DNA of 5,093 nt, taken from NCBI GenBank assembly GCA_019232645.1, contig JAFANO010000190.1, positions 1 to 5,093 of the forward strand, given 5' to 3'. Below, piece by piece: positions 1 through 5,093 of this stretch (positions within the stretch are counted from its first letter, which is position 1; every line of letters begins with the position of its first letter). Both the position numbers and the translations under genes were made by a program. Under the pieces are notes generated by a model. The model was given only the letters and a program-made list of their open reading frames with translations, had not been told where the DNA came from and ran no database searches. This stretch comes from Planctomycetaceae bacterium (GTDB taxonomy: Bacteria; Planctomycetota; Planctomycetia; Isosphaerales; Isosphaeraceae).

Positions 1-1497
1 GAGGGCGACCTCGATGACCTGCCGCTCACCCTTGAACGGCTTGAGGGTGACGAAGGCCCTGAGGGTCTCGCCGGGTTCGAGCCGGTCGGAGGCCAGGCGG
101 ACCGACTCGATCGTCGCGACCGCGCGCCCCGAGGCGATCTCGACGTCGCAGTCGATCCGCTCGATCCGGACCGGGGCCATCGGGTTGCGGACCAGGATGT
201 TGATGATCGAGGCGACCGGATTGAACAGCGCCGCGGCGCCCATCGGGCCGGTGTAGCGGGGGCCGCTGGCGGTGTCGCGCAGCTCGATCGGGTCGTGCCC
301 CTTGATCCGGATGATCGCTTTGATCTGGGCGGTCAGCTCCTCGGGTAGATTCCCCTCGGTGTCGATGGCATTGGTCAGGACCGACATGACGAGGGTGGGC
401 AGCAGGTTGGGCTCGCGGGCGATCTGGACGCGATAGGTGCGCGGCTCGGCGTAGCGGCCGGTCTTGACCCGGACCTCCAGGGGGAGCAGATCGGGCCTGG
501 GGCCAATCCGACCGGCGACCCCCGTGCTGACGTCGGTGTCGATCACGCCGACGACCTTCAGCGGCGAACCCATCTTCATGCTGACGCTGGCGCGGGGGTA
601 CACGGTGTGGATGTAGCCGGTCATCATCGGGAACTCGCAAGCCCCGAGGCTGAACATGGGGTGGCCGAAGCCATAGACGCGATTTCCCTCGACGTGGGTG
701 ACGGTGCCGATGCCCGAGAGGTCGAAGTCGCCGGTCACCAGGGCGATGCTCAGCGGCGCGCCCGGGACCAGTGGCTTATCTCCTTCCTCGCGGATGACCC
801 GCCCGGCAGCGGCGCCGCCGGCCATCGGGGCCATGCCGAGCGGCTGGAACCGCTCGCCCAGCAGAACCAGGGCCGTCGGGCCGAACCCCGACGCCGCCAG
901 CGGCGTCGCGATCGGCCTCATGCCCGCCAGCGTCCCCCCCGAGACCGGCGCGGGGGCCCAGGCGGTCGAGTCCTCCGCCGTCCGGCCGTCGATCAGCACC
1001 GGCGCATCCCGGAGCGAAGCCTGGAACCCGTCCTTCTGCCGGTCCTTGGCCTCGGCCGCGATCCGGCGGTCGCTCGAGCGGACATACTGGACCATCTGCT
1101 GGAATGGCGTGACCCCGGCAATCGGATCCTTGGCGAATTCCCAGGCGAAGGCGACCGCCCCCAGGAGCTTGCCGTCGATGTAGATCGGGCTGCCACTCAT
1201 CCCCTGGATGATCCCGGCGTGCTCGAGGTTGCACCCGGTCAGTCGGCAGAGCACCATGTCGCGCCCGGGGCTGACGTCCCGCATCACGCCCAGGACCTCG
1301 GCGCCGAACTCCTCGAGCCTCGTGCCCACCATCACCGTCTGGCCGGTCCCCTTCATCCCGGGCCGGATGTCGTCGATATCCCAGTACGTCGTTGGGTCGG
1401 GTTCGGCCGCGAGGGTGGCCGCGGCGGCGCCCGCGACTGCCAGCAATGGGATCAGCACTCGTCCGATTATCCACGATTGGGCCGACAGGCAACACAT
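1..1497 (-). CDS. SpoIVB-type (peptidase S55) domain protein, exported, C-terminus cut off by window edge
   Basis: The frame is open from the ATG at 1497-1495 to base 1, giving 499 residues with no stop, so the C-terminus is missing. The start is supported by a GGAGG ribosome site 8 bases upstream. Residues 1-30 look like a signal peptide: an Arg at 13, a hydrophobic run IPLLAVAGAAAATLA, then AAEPDP. The mature part begins YWDIDDIRPGMKGTGQTV (38-55), typical of S55-domain proteins. GMSGSPIYIDGKLLGAV (99-115) resembles the SpoIVB nucleophile motif; by analogy with GDSGGP of trypsin-like proteases the serine would be S101. GIGTVTHVEGNRVYGFGHP (262-280) carries the likely catalytic H279. SpoIVB is a serine protease that acts in sporulation signalling; nothing here suggests sporulation, and substrate and even activity are unknown. 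The Ser motif precedes the His motif, opposite to SpoIVB. Cysteines at 84, 89, 287 and 449 are visible. It has its own candidate promoter and appears to be transcribed separately from the permease gene upstream. The family call is firm, the function is not. Confidence 0.92.
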   Translation of the reverse strand, partial: MCCLSAQSWIIGRVLIPLLAVAGAAAATLAAEPDPTTYWDIDDIRPGMKGTGQTVMVGTRLEEFGAEVLGVMRDVSPGRDMVLCRLTGCNLEHAGIIQGMSGSPIYIDGKLLGAVAFAWEFAKDPIAGVTPFQQMVQYVRSSDRRIAAEAKDRQKDGFQASLRDAPVLIDGRTAEDSTAWAPAPVSGGTLAGMRPIATPLAASGFGPTALVLLGERFQPLGMAPMAGGAAAGRVIREEGDKPLVPGAPLSIALVTGDFDLSGIGTVTHVEGNRVYGFGHPMFSLGACEFPMMTGYIHTVYPRASVSMKMGSPLKVVGVIDTDVSTGVAGRIGPRPDLLPLEVRVKTGRYAEPRTYRVQIAREPNLLPTLVMSVLTNAIDTEGNLPEELTAQIKAIIRIKGHDPIELRDTASGPRYTGPMGAAALFNPVASIINILVRNPMAPVRIERIDCDVEIASGRAVATIESVRLASDRLEPGETLRAFVTLKPFKGERQVIEVAL

Positions 1498-1505
1498 TGA
1501 GGAGA

Positions 1506-1510
1506 CCTCC
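1506..1510 (-). promoter_or_regulatory. Ribosome binding site of the S55 gene
   Basis: Read on the minus strand this is GGAGG, 8 bases before the ATG at 1497. It fixes the start of the S55 protein and places the hydrophobic signal segment right at the N-terminus, as expected for an exported protein. Confidence 0.75.
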
Positions 1511-1665
1511 GGGGACAGGCGGGATCCTTCCAATTGTCCAGAGGCGGGAACTCAGGGCATCCAGAGGTGTACCGCGGAGGAAAGCATCGTCGCCGCGCGG
1601 AGAGGATGGGGGAGAGTCTCGGCGGCAACCTACGGTCGAACCTCAAGCAGGTCTGGGGATACCGA

Positions 1666-1690
1666 GAAACCCCTTCGTCTCGAGGGTTCC
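1666..1690 (-). other. Possible stem-loop near the 5' end of the S55 leader
   Basis: On the minus strand GGAACCC (1690-1684) can pair with GGGTTTC (1672-1666), seven pairs including one G-U, around an 11-base loop. It would lie about 15 bases after the start point predicted from the promoter at 1711-1739. No U-tract follows, so it is not a classical terminator. A role in mRNA stability or control is only inference, and such short stems occur by chance. Confidence 0.25.
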
Positions 1691-1710
1691 TTCCTGGATC
1701 ATCACACATC

Positions 1711-1739
1711 ATCCTAACCCACGTTTAACATCGCGTCAA
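1711..1739 (-). promoter_or_regulatory. Sigma-70-like promoter for the S55 gene
   Basis: On the minus strand TTGACG (1739-1734, 5 of 6 consensus bases) is followed after exactly 17 bases by TAGGAT (1716-1711, 4 of 6, keeping the key TA and final T). Transcription would begin near 1704, giving a leader of about 207 bases before the ATG at 1497. The local sequence is noticeably more A/T-rich than the surrounding genes, as expected for a promoter. Sigma-factor preferences in planctomycetes are less well known than in E. coli, so this remains a prediction. Confidence 0.55.
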
Positions 1740-1875
1740 CCAAGAGTTCACGCGATATTCATGTGGGGGTGCAAGGCGCGGTCCGCGCGCTCGGGACAGC
1801 ATGGTAGGATGCCATCGAAGACGCGCCACACCCGACCCGACAGAACGTGCCAGGCGTCTCGAAAGACGGCGATCG

Positions 1876-3393
1876 TCAGTGCTTCCGCAGCGGGACCCGC
1901 GACCAGGCGAAGTACACAGGGATGCCCGCCAGGACGATCAGGAGGCCGATGCCCGACGTCTTGGGCGCGAGGCAGACGAAATCGAGGACGAGCAGCACCG
2001 CCAGGCCGATGTAGATCCACGCGGGGACCGGATAGCCAAGTGTGCGGTAGGGCCTTTCGAGGACGGGCCGCTTCCGCCTCAGCACGATCACGGCGCCGAC
2101 CATCAGCGTGTAGAACGCCAGGTCAACCGGGATGATATATTCGAGCAGTTGATTGTAGAGGTTTCCGTAGGTCACCACGTTCGTCCCGGGGTCGATTGTG
2201 GCCGTGACCGGCAGGACCAGCAGACCGGCCCAGAGGCCCTGGGCTGCTAGCGCCGCGGCCGGGACGTGATGGCGGTTGGTCGTCCCCGCCCGGGCGAAGA
2301 AGAGGCCATCGCGGGCCATTGCATAATAGACCCGCGCGCCGGAGAGAATGATCCCGTTGACGCAGCCGAACGTCGAGATCAGGATCGCGGCGGCCATGAC
2401 GACCGTCCCGCTCCGACCCAGGATGACCTGCATGACCGCCGCGGCGACCCGGTCCTGAGGCGCGTGCTGGATGGTTTCCAGCGGGAGCGTAACCACGTAC
2501 GCGAGGTTCGCCAGCAGGTAGAGCAGGACAACGCTGCCGCAGCCGACGACGAGCGCCTGGGGCAGGTTCCGCCCGGGGTCGCGGACCTCGCCGCCGGTGA
2601 ACGTCACGCCGTTCCAGGCCGACTGCGAGAAGAGCGGCCCGATCATCGCGTGGCCTAGCAGCACCGCCAGTGCCGCCGACCCGGTCAGCGGCAGGCCCTG
2701 GAGCGCCTCCGAGGGGCTCCAGCCGTTGGCTGACGGGTCCCACCACGACGCGGTCCACGCGGCGGCCTCGCGGTTGGCGCCCAGCGTCAGGCCGACCGCG
2801 ACCAGGCCCAGCAGCGCGGCCGTCTTGGTGAACGTGAACGAGTTCTGGATCCGGGTTCCCGACCGGAGCCCACGGGTGTTCGTCGCCGTCAGGGCCGCGA
2901 TGACCGTCAGCGCGACCAGTTGCTGCGTCGAGAGGCTGACGGCATAGCCTTGGACGCGCAGCGGGGGGATCAGGTAGCGCCCGGCCGAGACCGGGGGGAT
3001 CAGCACGCCGAGGTACTTGGCGAAGGCGACCGAGACCGCCGCGATCGTCCCGGTCTGGACGACGAGGAAGACCGACCAGCCGAACAGGAAGCCGGCCAGC
3101 GGGCCGTAGGCCTCGCGGAGGAAAACGTACTGTCCCCCGGCCCGGGGCATCATCGCCGCGATCTCGGCGCAGCAGAGCGCGCCGGTGATCGTCATCACGC
3201 CGGCCAGGGTCCAGGCGACGAGCAGCCAGCCGGGCGCTCCGACCAGACGCGTCGACTCGGCCGACGTGATGAAGATCCCCGACCCGATCATCGAGCCCAT
3301 GACAATCATCGTGGCGTCGAGCCGACCGAGCTGGCGGACTAGCTTTGGCGACGGGTCGGCCTCGACCAGCGCGGTCGTCGGCGTCATAGGCAT
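1876..3393 (-). CDS. APC-superfamily amino acid permease
   Basis: Predicted inner-membrane secondary transporter of 505 residues, close to the usual APC length. About 12 membrane segments are visible, roughly at 27-47, 55-79, 98-128, 157-173, 183-205, 241-263, 280-303, 328-353, 379-400, 412-441, 455-475 and 480-500. Family marks are GSMIGSGIFI (33-42) in the broken helix 1 that forms part of the substrate site in APC proteins, AWNGVTFTGGEVRDPGRNLP (259-278) at the end of helix 6 and the following loop, and GARVYYAMARDG (352-363) after helix 8. It resembles the LAT-like branch of amino acid permeases, but the substrate (amino acid, amine or antiport pair) cannot be read from sequence. I chose the ATG at 3393, 19 bases after the stop of the upstream small gene. 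An in-frame ATG at 3444 would add 17 polar residues (522 in total) but overlaps that gene and has GAGG directly abutting the ATG. The ATG at 3387 is a third option. None of the starts has a strong ribosome site. Likely co-transcribed with the small gene. Confidence 0.94.
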   Translation of the reverse strand: MPMTPTTALVEADPSPKLVRQLGRLDATMIVMGSMIGSGIFITSAESTRLVGAPGWLLVAWTLAGVMTITGALCCAEIAAMMPRAGGQYVFLREAYGPLAGFLFGWSVFLVVQTGTIAAVSVAFAKYLGVLIPPVSAGRYLIPPLRVQGYAVSLSTQQLVALTVIAALTATNTRGLRSGTRIQNSFTFTKTAALLGLVAVGLTLGANREAAAWTASWWDPSANGWSPSEALQGLPLTGSAALAVLLGHAMIGPLFSQSAWNGVTFTGGEVRDPGRNLPQALVVGCGSVVLLYLLANLAYVVTLPLETIQHAPQDRVAAAVMQVILGRSGTVVMAAAILISTFGCVNGIILSGARVYYAMARDGLFFARAGTTNRHHVPAAALAAQGLWAGLLVLPVTATIDPGTNVVTYGNLYNQLLEYIIPVDLAFYTLMVGAVIVLRRKRPVLERPYRTLGYPVPAWIYIGLAVLLVLDFVCLAPKTSGIGLLIVLAGIPVYFAWSRVPLRKH

Positions 3394-3412
3394 CGTCTCG
3401 GGCGCCCCGTCG

Positions 3413-3649
3413 CTAGGAGCCTTGCGCGATGAACGCCTTGACATCCTCGATGGCGTGCTCGATCGTCTCGCGACGCCAGTGGGTCAGGGCGCTGTCCAGG
3501 GCTTTGGTCAACTGATTGACCAGGTGCGTGCCCGCGATCGTCGGCGTCTCACCCTCAGCACGGATCTCGGGGAAATCGCGGTGGTGGACGCTCGTCGTGT
3601 TCGCCGTGGCTCCGGTCTCGACGACTACTCGGCTCAGGTCGGTCGCCAT
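3413..3649 (-). CDS. Small HicB-like protein (78 aa), no HicA partner visible
   Basis: A 78-residue soluble protein with no signal peptide or membrane segment. Residues 6-10 (SRVVV) could form a first strand. DFPEIRAEGETP (25-36) resembles the strand-turn of HicB/UPF0150-type domains (compare DIPEALTQGET in E. coli HicB), and it is followed by a helix NQLTKALDSAL (45-55). The last 20 residues (HWRRETIEHAIEDVKAFIAQ) look like a charged amphipathic helix. HicB proteins are antitoxins, usually with a DNA-binding C-terminal domain. None is seen here and no HicA-like toxin lies next to it, so a toxin-antitoxin role is not supported. The ATG at 3649 has GAGG 10 bases upstream (3663-3660). The gene ends 19 bases before the permease ATG, which suggests an operon. 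It could be a conserved hypothetical protein of planctomycetes. That it is coding is likely from the composition, start context and neighbour spacing; the fold is a pattern-level guess. Confidence 0.6.
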   Translation of the reverse strand: MATDLSRVVVETGATANTTSVHHRDFPEIRAEGETPTIAGTHLVNQLTKALDSALTHWRRETIEHAIEDVKAFIAQGS

Positions 3650-3711
3650 GGAGGGAAAACCTCATCTCAGGTTGCGGTTCGTCAGGTCCGCGGTGCGGGC
3701 CATGTCCAGAT

Positions 3712-3740
3712 AAGGTACTGTCCGCTCGCAAGACTCTCAA
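3712..3740 (-). promoter_or_regulatory. Weak candidate promoter for the HicB-like/permease pair
   Basis: On the minus strand TTGAGA (3740-3735, 5 of 6 consensus) is followed after 17 bases by TACCTT (3717-3712, 3 of 6). It lies 60-90 bases before the ATG at 3649 and inside the 183-base gap after pheS. The -10 match is poor, so transcription could instead read through from pheS. Confidence 0.28.
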
Positions 3741-3828
3741 GATCGTGACCCGGCTGCCCTCGACCGGGACGGGACGTCCGGGAGCGGCCGTAGCACGCGG
3801 ACTTGAGGATTCGCACTTCCAATCCAGG

Positions 3829-3840
3829 AGTTCTAGAACT
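3829..3840. repeat. 12-bp perfect palindrome over the pheS stop codon
   Basis: AGTTCTAGAACT is its own reverse complement and includes the TAG stop of pheS (3835-3833). It does not extend further: the next base pair outward mismatches. It has no loop or T-run, so it is not a terminator. It could be a protein-binding site or chance. Confidence 0.35.
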
Positions 3841-4843
3841 GCGCGAGGAACCGCGTGTCGTTCTGATAAAGCAGGCGGATGTCGTCGATCCCGTGCCGTC
3901 GCATGCAGAGCCGCTCGATGCCCAGGCCGAAAGCGAAGCCCGTCACCTCATCCGGATTATACCCGACGGCGCGGAAGACGTTGGGATCGACCATGCCGGC
4001 GCCCCCCATTTCAACCCAGCGGTCGCCGCCATGCCAGTGCATATCGACCTCGACGCTCGGCTCGGTGAACGGGAAGAACGACGGCCGGAATCGGACCTTG
4101 ACGTCGTGGCCGAGGTAGCTCTGCGCGAACAGCCGGAGCAGCGTCTTGAGGTCGGCCATCGTCACTCCGCGGTCGACCATCAGCCCCTCGATCTGGTGGA
4201 ACATGAACGAGTGGGTCGCGTCCACCGTGTCGGGCCGGTAGACCCGGCCGATCGCGATGACGCGGACCGGGGGCGGCTGCCGCTCCATGACCCGGATCTG
4301 CACGGTGCTCGTCTGGCTCCGGAGCATCATGCCGCCGGGCAAGTAGAAGTTGTCGAGCGGATCGCGCGCCGGGTGCGACGGCGGGATGTTCAGCGCCTCG
4401 AAGTTGTGCCGGACGTCCTCGACCTCCGGCCCGCGCGCCACGGCGAAGCCGAATCGGCCAAACAGGTCGACCAGCTCGTCGGCCGTCTGGGTCAGGGGAT
4501 GGCGATGGCCGAGTTTCGGGCGATGGCCCGGCAGGGTCACGTCGATGCCGCGGCTCGGCGCCCGATCGGGCCGCTCGGCCCGCGCCCTGGCCGCGTCCCA
4601 GGCCGCCTCCAGCGCCTGCTTGACGGTGTTGAACCGCTGCCCATAGGGCCGCTTGTCCGGCGGCTCCAGCACCTTCAGCCGCTCCTGAGCGGCCCTGACC
4701 CGACCCTGCTTCTGACCCAGAAACTCGATTCGGACGCCCTCGACTGCCTCGGCGGTCTCGGCCTGACGGAACGCGGCCAAGCCCGACGCCTCCAGCGCGT
4801 CGAGGTCGGCGAGCGCCGAGGCGAGCGGTTCGGGAGGACTCAT
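3833..4843 (-). CDS. pheS: Phenylalanyl-tRNA synthetase alpha subunit
   Basis: Cytoplasmic class II aminoacyl-tRNA synthetase chain that, as an alpha2-beta2 complex with PheT, charges tRNA-Phe with phenylalanine using ATP. The protein has 336 residues, the normal bacterial length. Residues about 5-90 form the charged helical N-terminal arm that binds tRNA (LGQKQGRVRAAQERLKVL at 42-59). The catalytic core follows: LRSQTSTVQIRVM (174-186), motif 2 GRVYRPDTVDATHSFMFHQI (199-218), FRPSFFPFTEPSVEVD (252-267), WVEMGGAGMVDPNVF (276-290), and motif 3 GFAFGLGIERL (302-312), with the usual ending NDTRFLAQF. No active-site motif looks damaged. The ATG at 4843 is preferred because GAGG lies 6 bases upstream (4853-4850) and the protein then begins like other PheS chains. 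An upstream in-frame GTG at 4885 would add 14 residues that look unlike PheS. pheT, usually the next gene, is not downstream: the next gene is the HicB-like one, 183 bases on. Confidence 0.98.
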   Translation of the reverse strand: MSPPEPLASALADLDALEASGLAAFRQAETAEAVEGVRIEFLGQKQGRVRAAQERLKVLEPPDKRPYGQRFNTVKQALEAAWDAARARAERPDRAPSRGIDVTLPGHRPKLGHRHPLTQTADELVDLFGRFGFAVARGPEVEDVRHNFEALNIPPSHPARDPLDNFYLPGGMMLRSQTSTVQIRVMERQPPPVRVIAIGRVYRPDTVDATHSFMFHQIEGLMVDRGVTMADLKTLLRLFAQSYLGHDVKVRFRPSFFPFTEPSVEVDMHWHGGDRWVEMGGAGMVDPNVFRAVGYNPDEVTGFAFGLGIERLCMRRHGIDDIRLLYQNDTRFLAQF

Positions 4844-4849
4844 GGCGGC

Positions 4850-4853
4850 CCTC
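4850..4853 (-). promoter_or_regulatory. Ribosome binding site deciding the pheS start
   Basis: GAGG on the minus strand, 6 bases before the ATG at 4843. It favours this start over the upstream in-frame GTG at 4885. Confidence 0.65.
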
Positions 4854-4962
4854 GGGTGCCTCTTCGGAAGGTGCGCCGGTCGCACCGATCATCCCGGCCG
4901 GGGGATCGGGTCGCCCGGCCGAGCCTTGACGTTTCGGTGACTTTCCCTTGTGCCCCTGAGCG

Positions 4963-5015
4963 CTCGGAGGCGCCCTCACCCCGGCCCTCTCCCGCGGGGT
5001 GAGGGCGGCTCCGAG
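4963..5015. repeat. Long near-perfect inverted repeat upstream of pheS
   Basis: Left arm 4963-4983 and right arm 4995-5015 are reverse complements over 21 bases with one G-G mismatch (4970 against 5008), around an 11-base spacer (4984-4994). One further C-G pair (4961 with 5017) is possible beyond a G-T. The core, CCCTCACCCC then GGCCCTCTCCC then GGGGTGAGGG, is of a type I recognise as dispersed between genes in many GC-rich bacteria (REP-like or a remnant of a small non-autonomous element). No T-run follows on either strand, so it is not a standard intrinsic terminator, although so stable a hairpin could stop or stabilise a transcript. It would lie in the leader of pheS if transcription starts further right. 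Confidence 0.8.
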
Positions 5016-5093
5016 TGAAGCTTGAAAACGGGTTGCCTCATACGGGTTCCAGGAATTTCAGGCACCTGGTCCGCGGAATTAAAATCGAGAATC

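Larger units (their letters stand above)
1498..1875. other. Non-coding spacer between permease and S55 genes
   Basis: These 378 bases contain no gene I can support. Short open frames crossing the stretch have arginine- and proline-rich compositions and no family resemblance. It holds the S55 promoter (1711-1739), a stem-loop (1666-1690) and the ribosome site (1506-1510). Just after the permease stop there is a GC hairpin (stem 1776-1780 with 1784-1788, loop of three) and a wide AGACGC/GCGTCT pairing near 1820-1860. Neither is followed by a run of U on the minus strand, so no intrinsic terminator can be named. An 8-base direct repeat, TCCAGAGG at 1538 and 1560, is probably chance. Confidence 0.6.
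4844..5093. other. Non-coding region upstream of pheS
   Basis: These 250 bases hold the inverted repeat and no gene that I can support. The rightmost 20 bases turn A/T-rich. On the minus strand TTTAAT (5083-5078) matches a -10 box at 5 of 6 bases, but the matching -35 would lie beyond the window, so a pheS promoter there can only be suspected. No T-box or Phe leader peptide was recognised. Confidence 0.45.

Noticed and set aside
26..640. Minus-strand 204-codon frame
   Set aside because: It is out of frame with the S55 protein, which continues uninterrupted through this stretch. The product is rich in Arg, Pro and Asp and resembles nothing.
776..1495. 239-codon minus-strand frame starting near the S55 start
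   Set aside because: It is a shifted frame of the same region. The S55 motifs are all in the frame starting at 1497, and the shifted frame is Gly/Arg-rich with no motifs.
607..1500. 297-codon open frame on the plus strand opposite the S55 gene
   Set aside because: It is antisense to the S55 reading frame, which has a signal peptide, a ribosome site and conserved motifs. The plus-strand product is low-complexity Arg/Gly/His-rich.
1467..1712. 81-codon minus-strand frame in the S55 leader as a possible small gene
   Set aside because: It overlaps the S55 start and signal peptide, has no convincing ribosome site or motif, and its composition is that of translated non-coding GC-rich DNA.
1775..1790. 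GC hairpin after the permease as an intrinsic terminator
   Set aside because: The stem is only five pairs and no U-run follows on the minus strand.
2123..2758. Minus-strand 211-codon frame inside the permease gene
   Set aside because: It is an alternate frame within a gene whose membrane helices and APC motifs are continuous, so there is no sign of a frameshift.
3413..3649. Toxin-antitoxin module
   Set aside because: Only a HicB-like fragment is seen. No HicA-like or other toxin lies next to it, and the neighbour is a 12-helix permease.
3764..3783. CCGG/GGACGTCC-rich hairpin between pheS and the small gene as a pheS terminator
   Set aside because: It is a short stem with a bulge and no T-tract on the minus strand, weaker than expected for a terminator.
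3803..5002. 399-codon open frame on the plus strand opposite pheS
   Set aside because: It is fully antisense to an unmistakable pheS, its composition (Arg, Asp, His, Pro-rich) is what reversed GC-rich codons give, and no family is recognisable.
1..5093. CRISPR array, tRNA or rRNA gene, insertion sequence, phage or defence genes
   Set aside because: No regularly spaced repeats, cloverleaf, transposase or recombinase motifs, or nuclease or helicase motifs were found on either strand.

Overview
The window is a GC-rich stretch of chromosome. All four genes that can be supported lie on the minus strand, so it is read from the right edge to the left. In order of transcription they are pheS (phenylalanyl-tRNA synthetase alpha chain), a 78-codon gene for a small HicB-like protein, an APC-superfamily amino acid permease, and an exported SpoIVB-type (S55) peptidase-domain protein whose C-terminus runs off the left edge. 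The S55 protein type, the small HicB-like protein and the strong G/C third-position bias suggest a planctomycete, perhaps of the Isosphaeraceae. This assignment comes from remembered family resemblance, not from a search.

Region by region. Positions 4844-5093 are the leader of pheS or the spacer before it, and they carry a long near-perfect inverted repeat (4963-5015, 21-bp arms) of a kind dispersed through many GC-rich genomes. Positions 3833-4843 are pheS. Positions 3650-3832 are a short spacer with a weak candidate promoter. Positions 3413-3649 encode the HicB-like protein, and only 19 bases separate its stop from the preferred ATG of the permease (1876-3393), so these two are probably co-transcribed. 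Positions 1498-1875 are a 378-base non-coding stretch with a good sigma-70-like promoter (1711-1739) and a roughly 200-base leader for the S55 gene (1-1497).

Functionally, pheS is core translation, the permease moves amino acids or related amines across the inner membrane, and the S55 protein probably acts outside the cytoplasm. I see no pathway tying all four together. pheT does not follow pheS here.

There is no convincing evidence for a new multi-gene system. The points most worth checking are the reversed order of the Ser and His motifs in the S55 protein relative to SpoIVB, the HicB-like protein without a HicA partner joined to a permease gene, and the large inverted repeat upstream of pheS. 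Long open frames on the plus strand are antisense shadows of the real genes.
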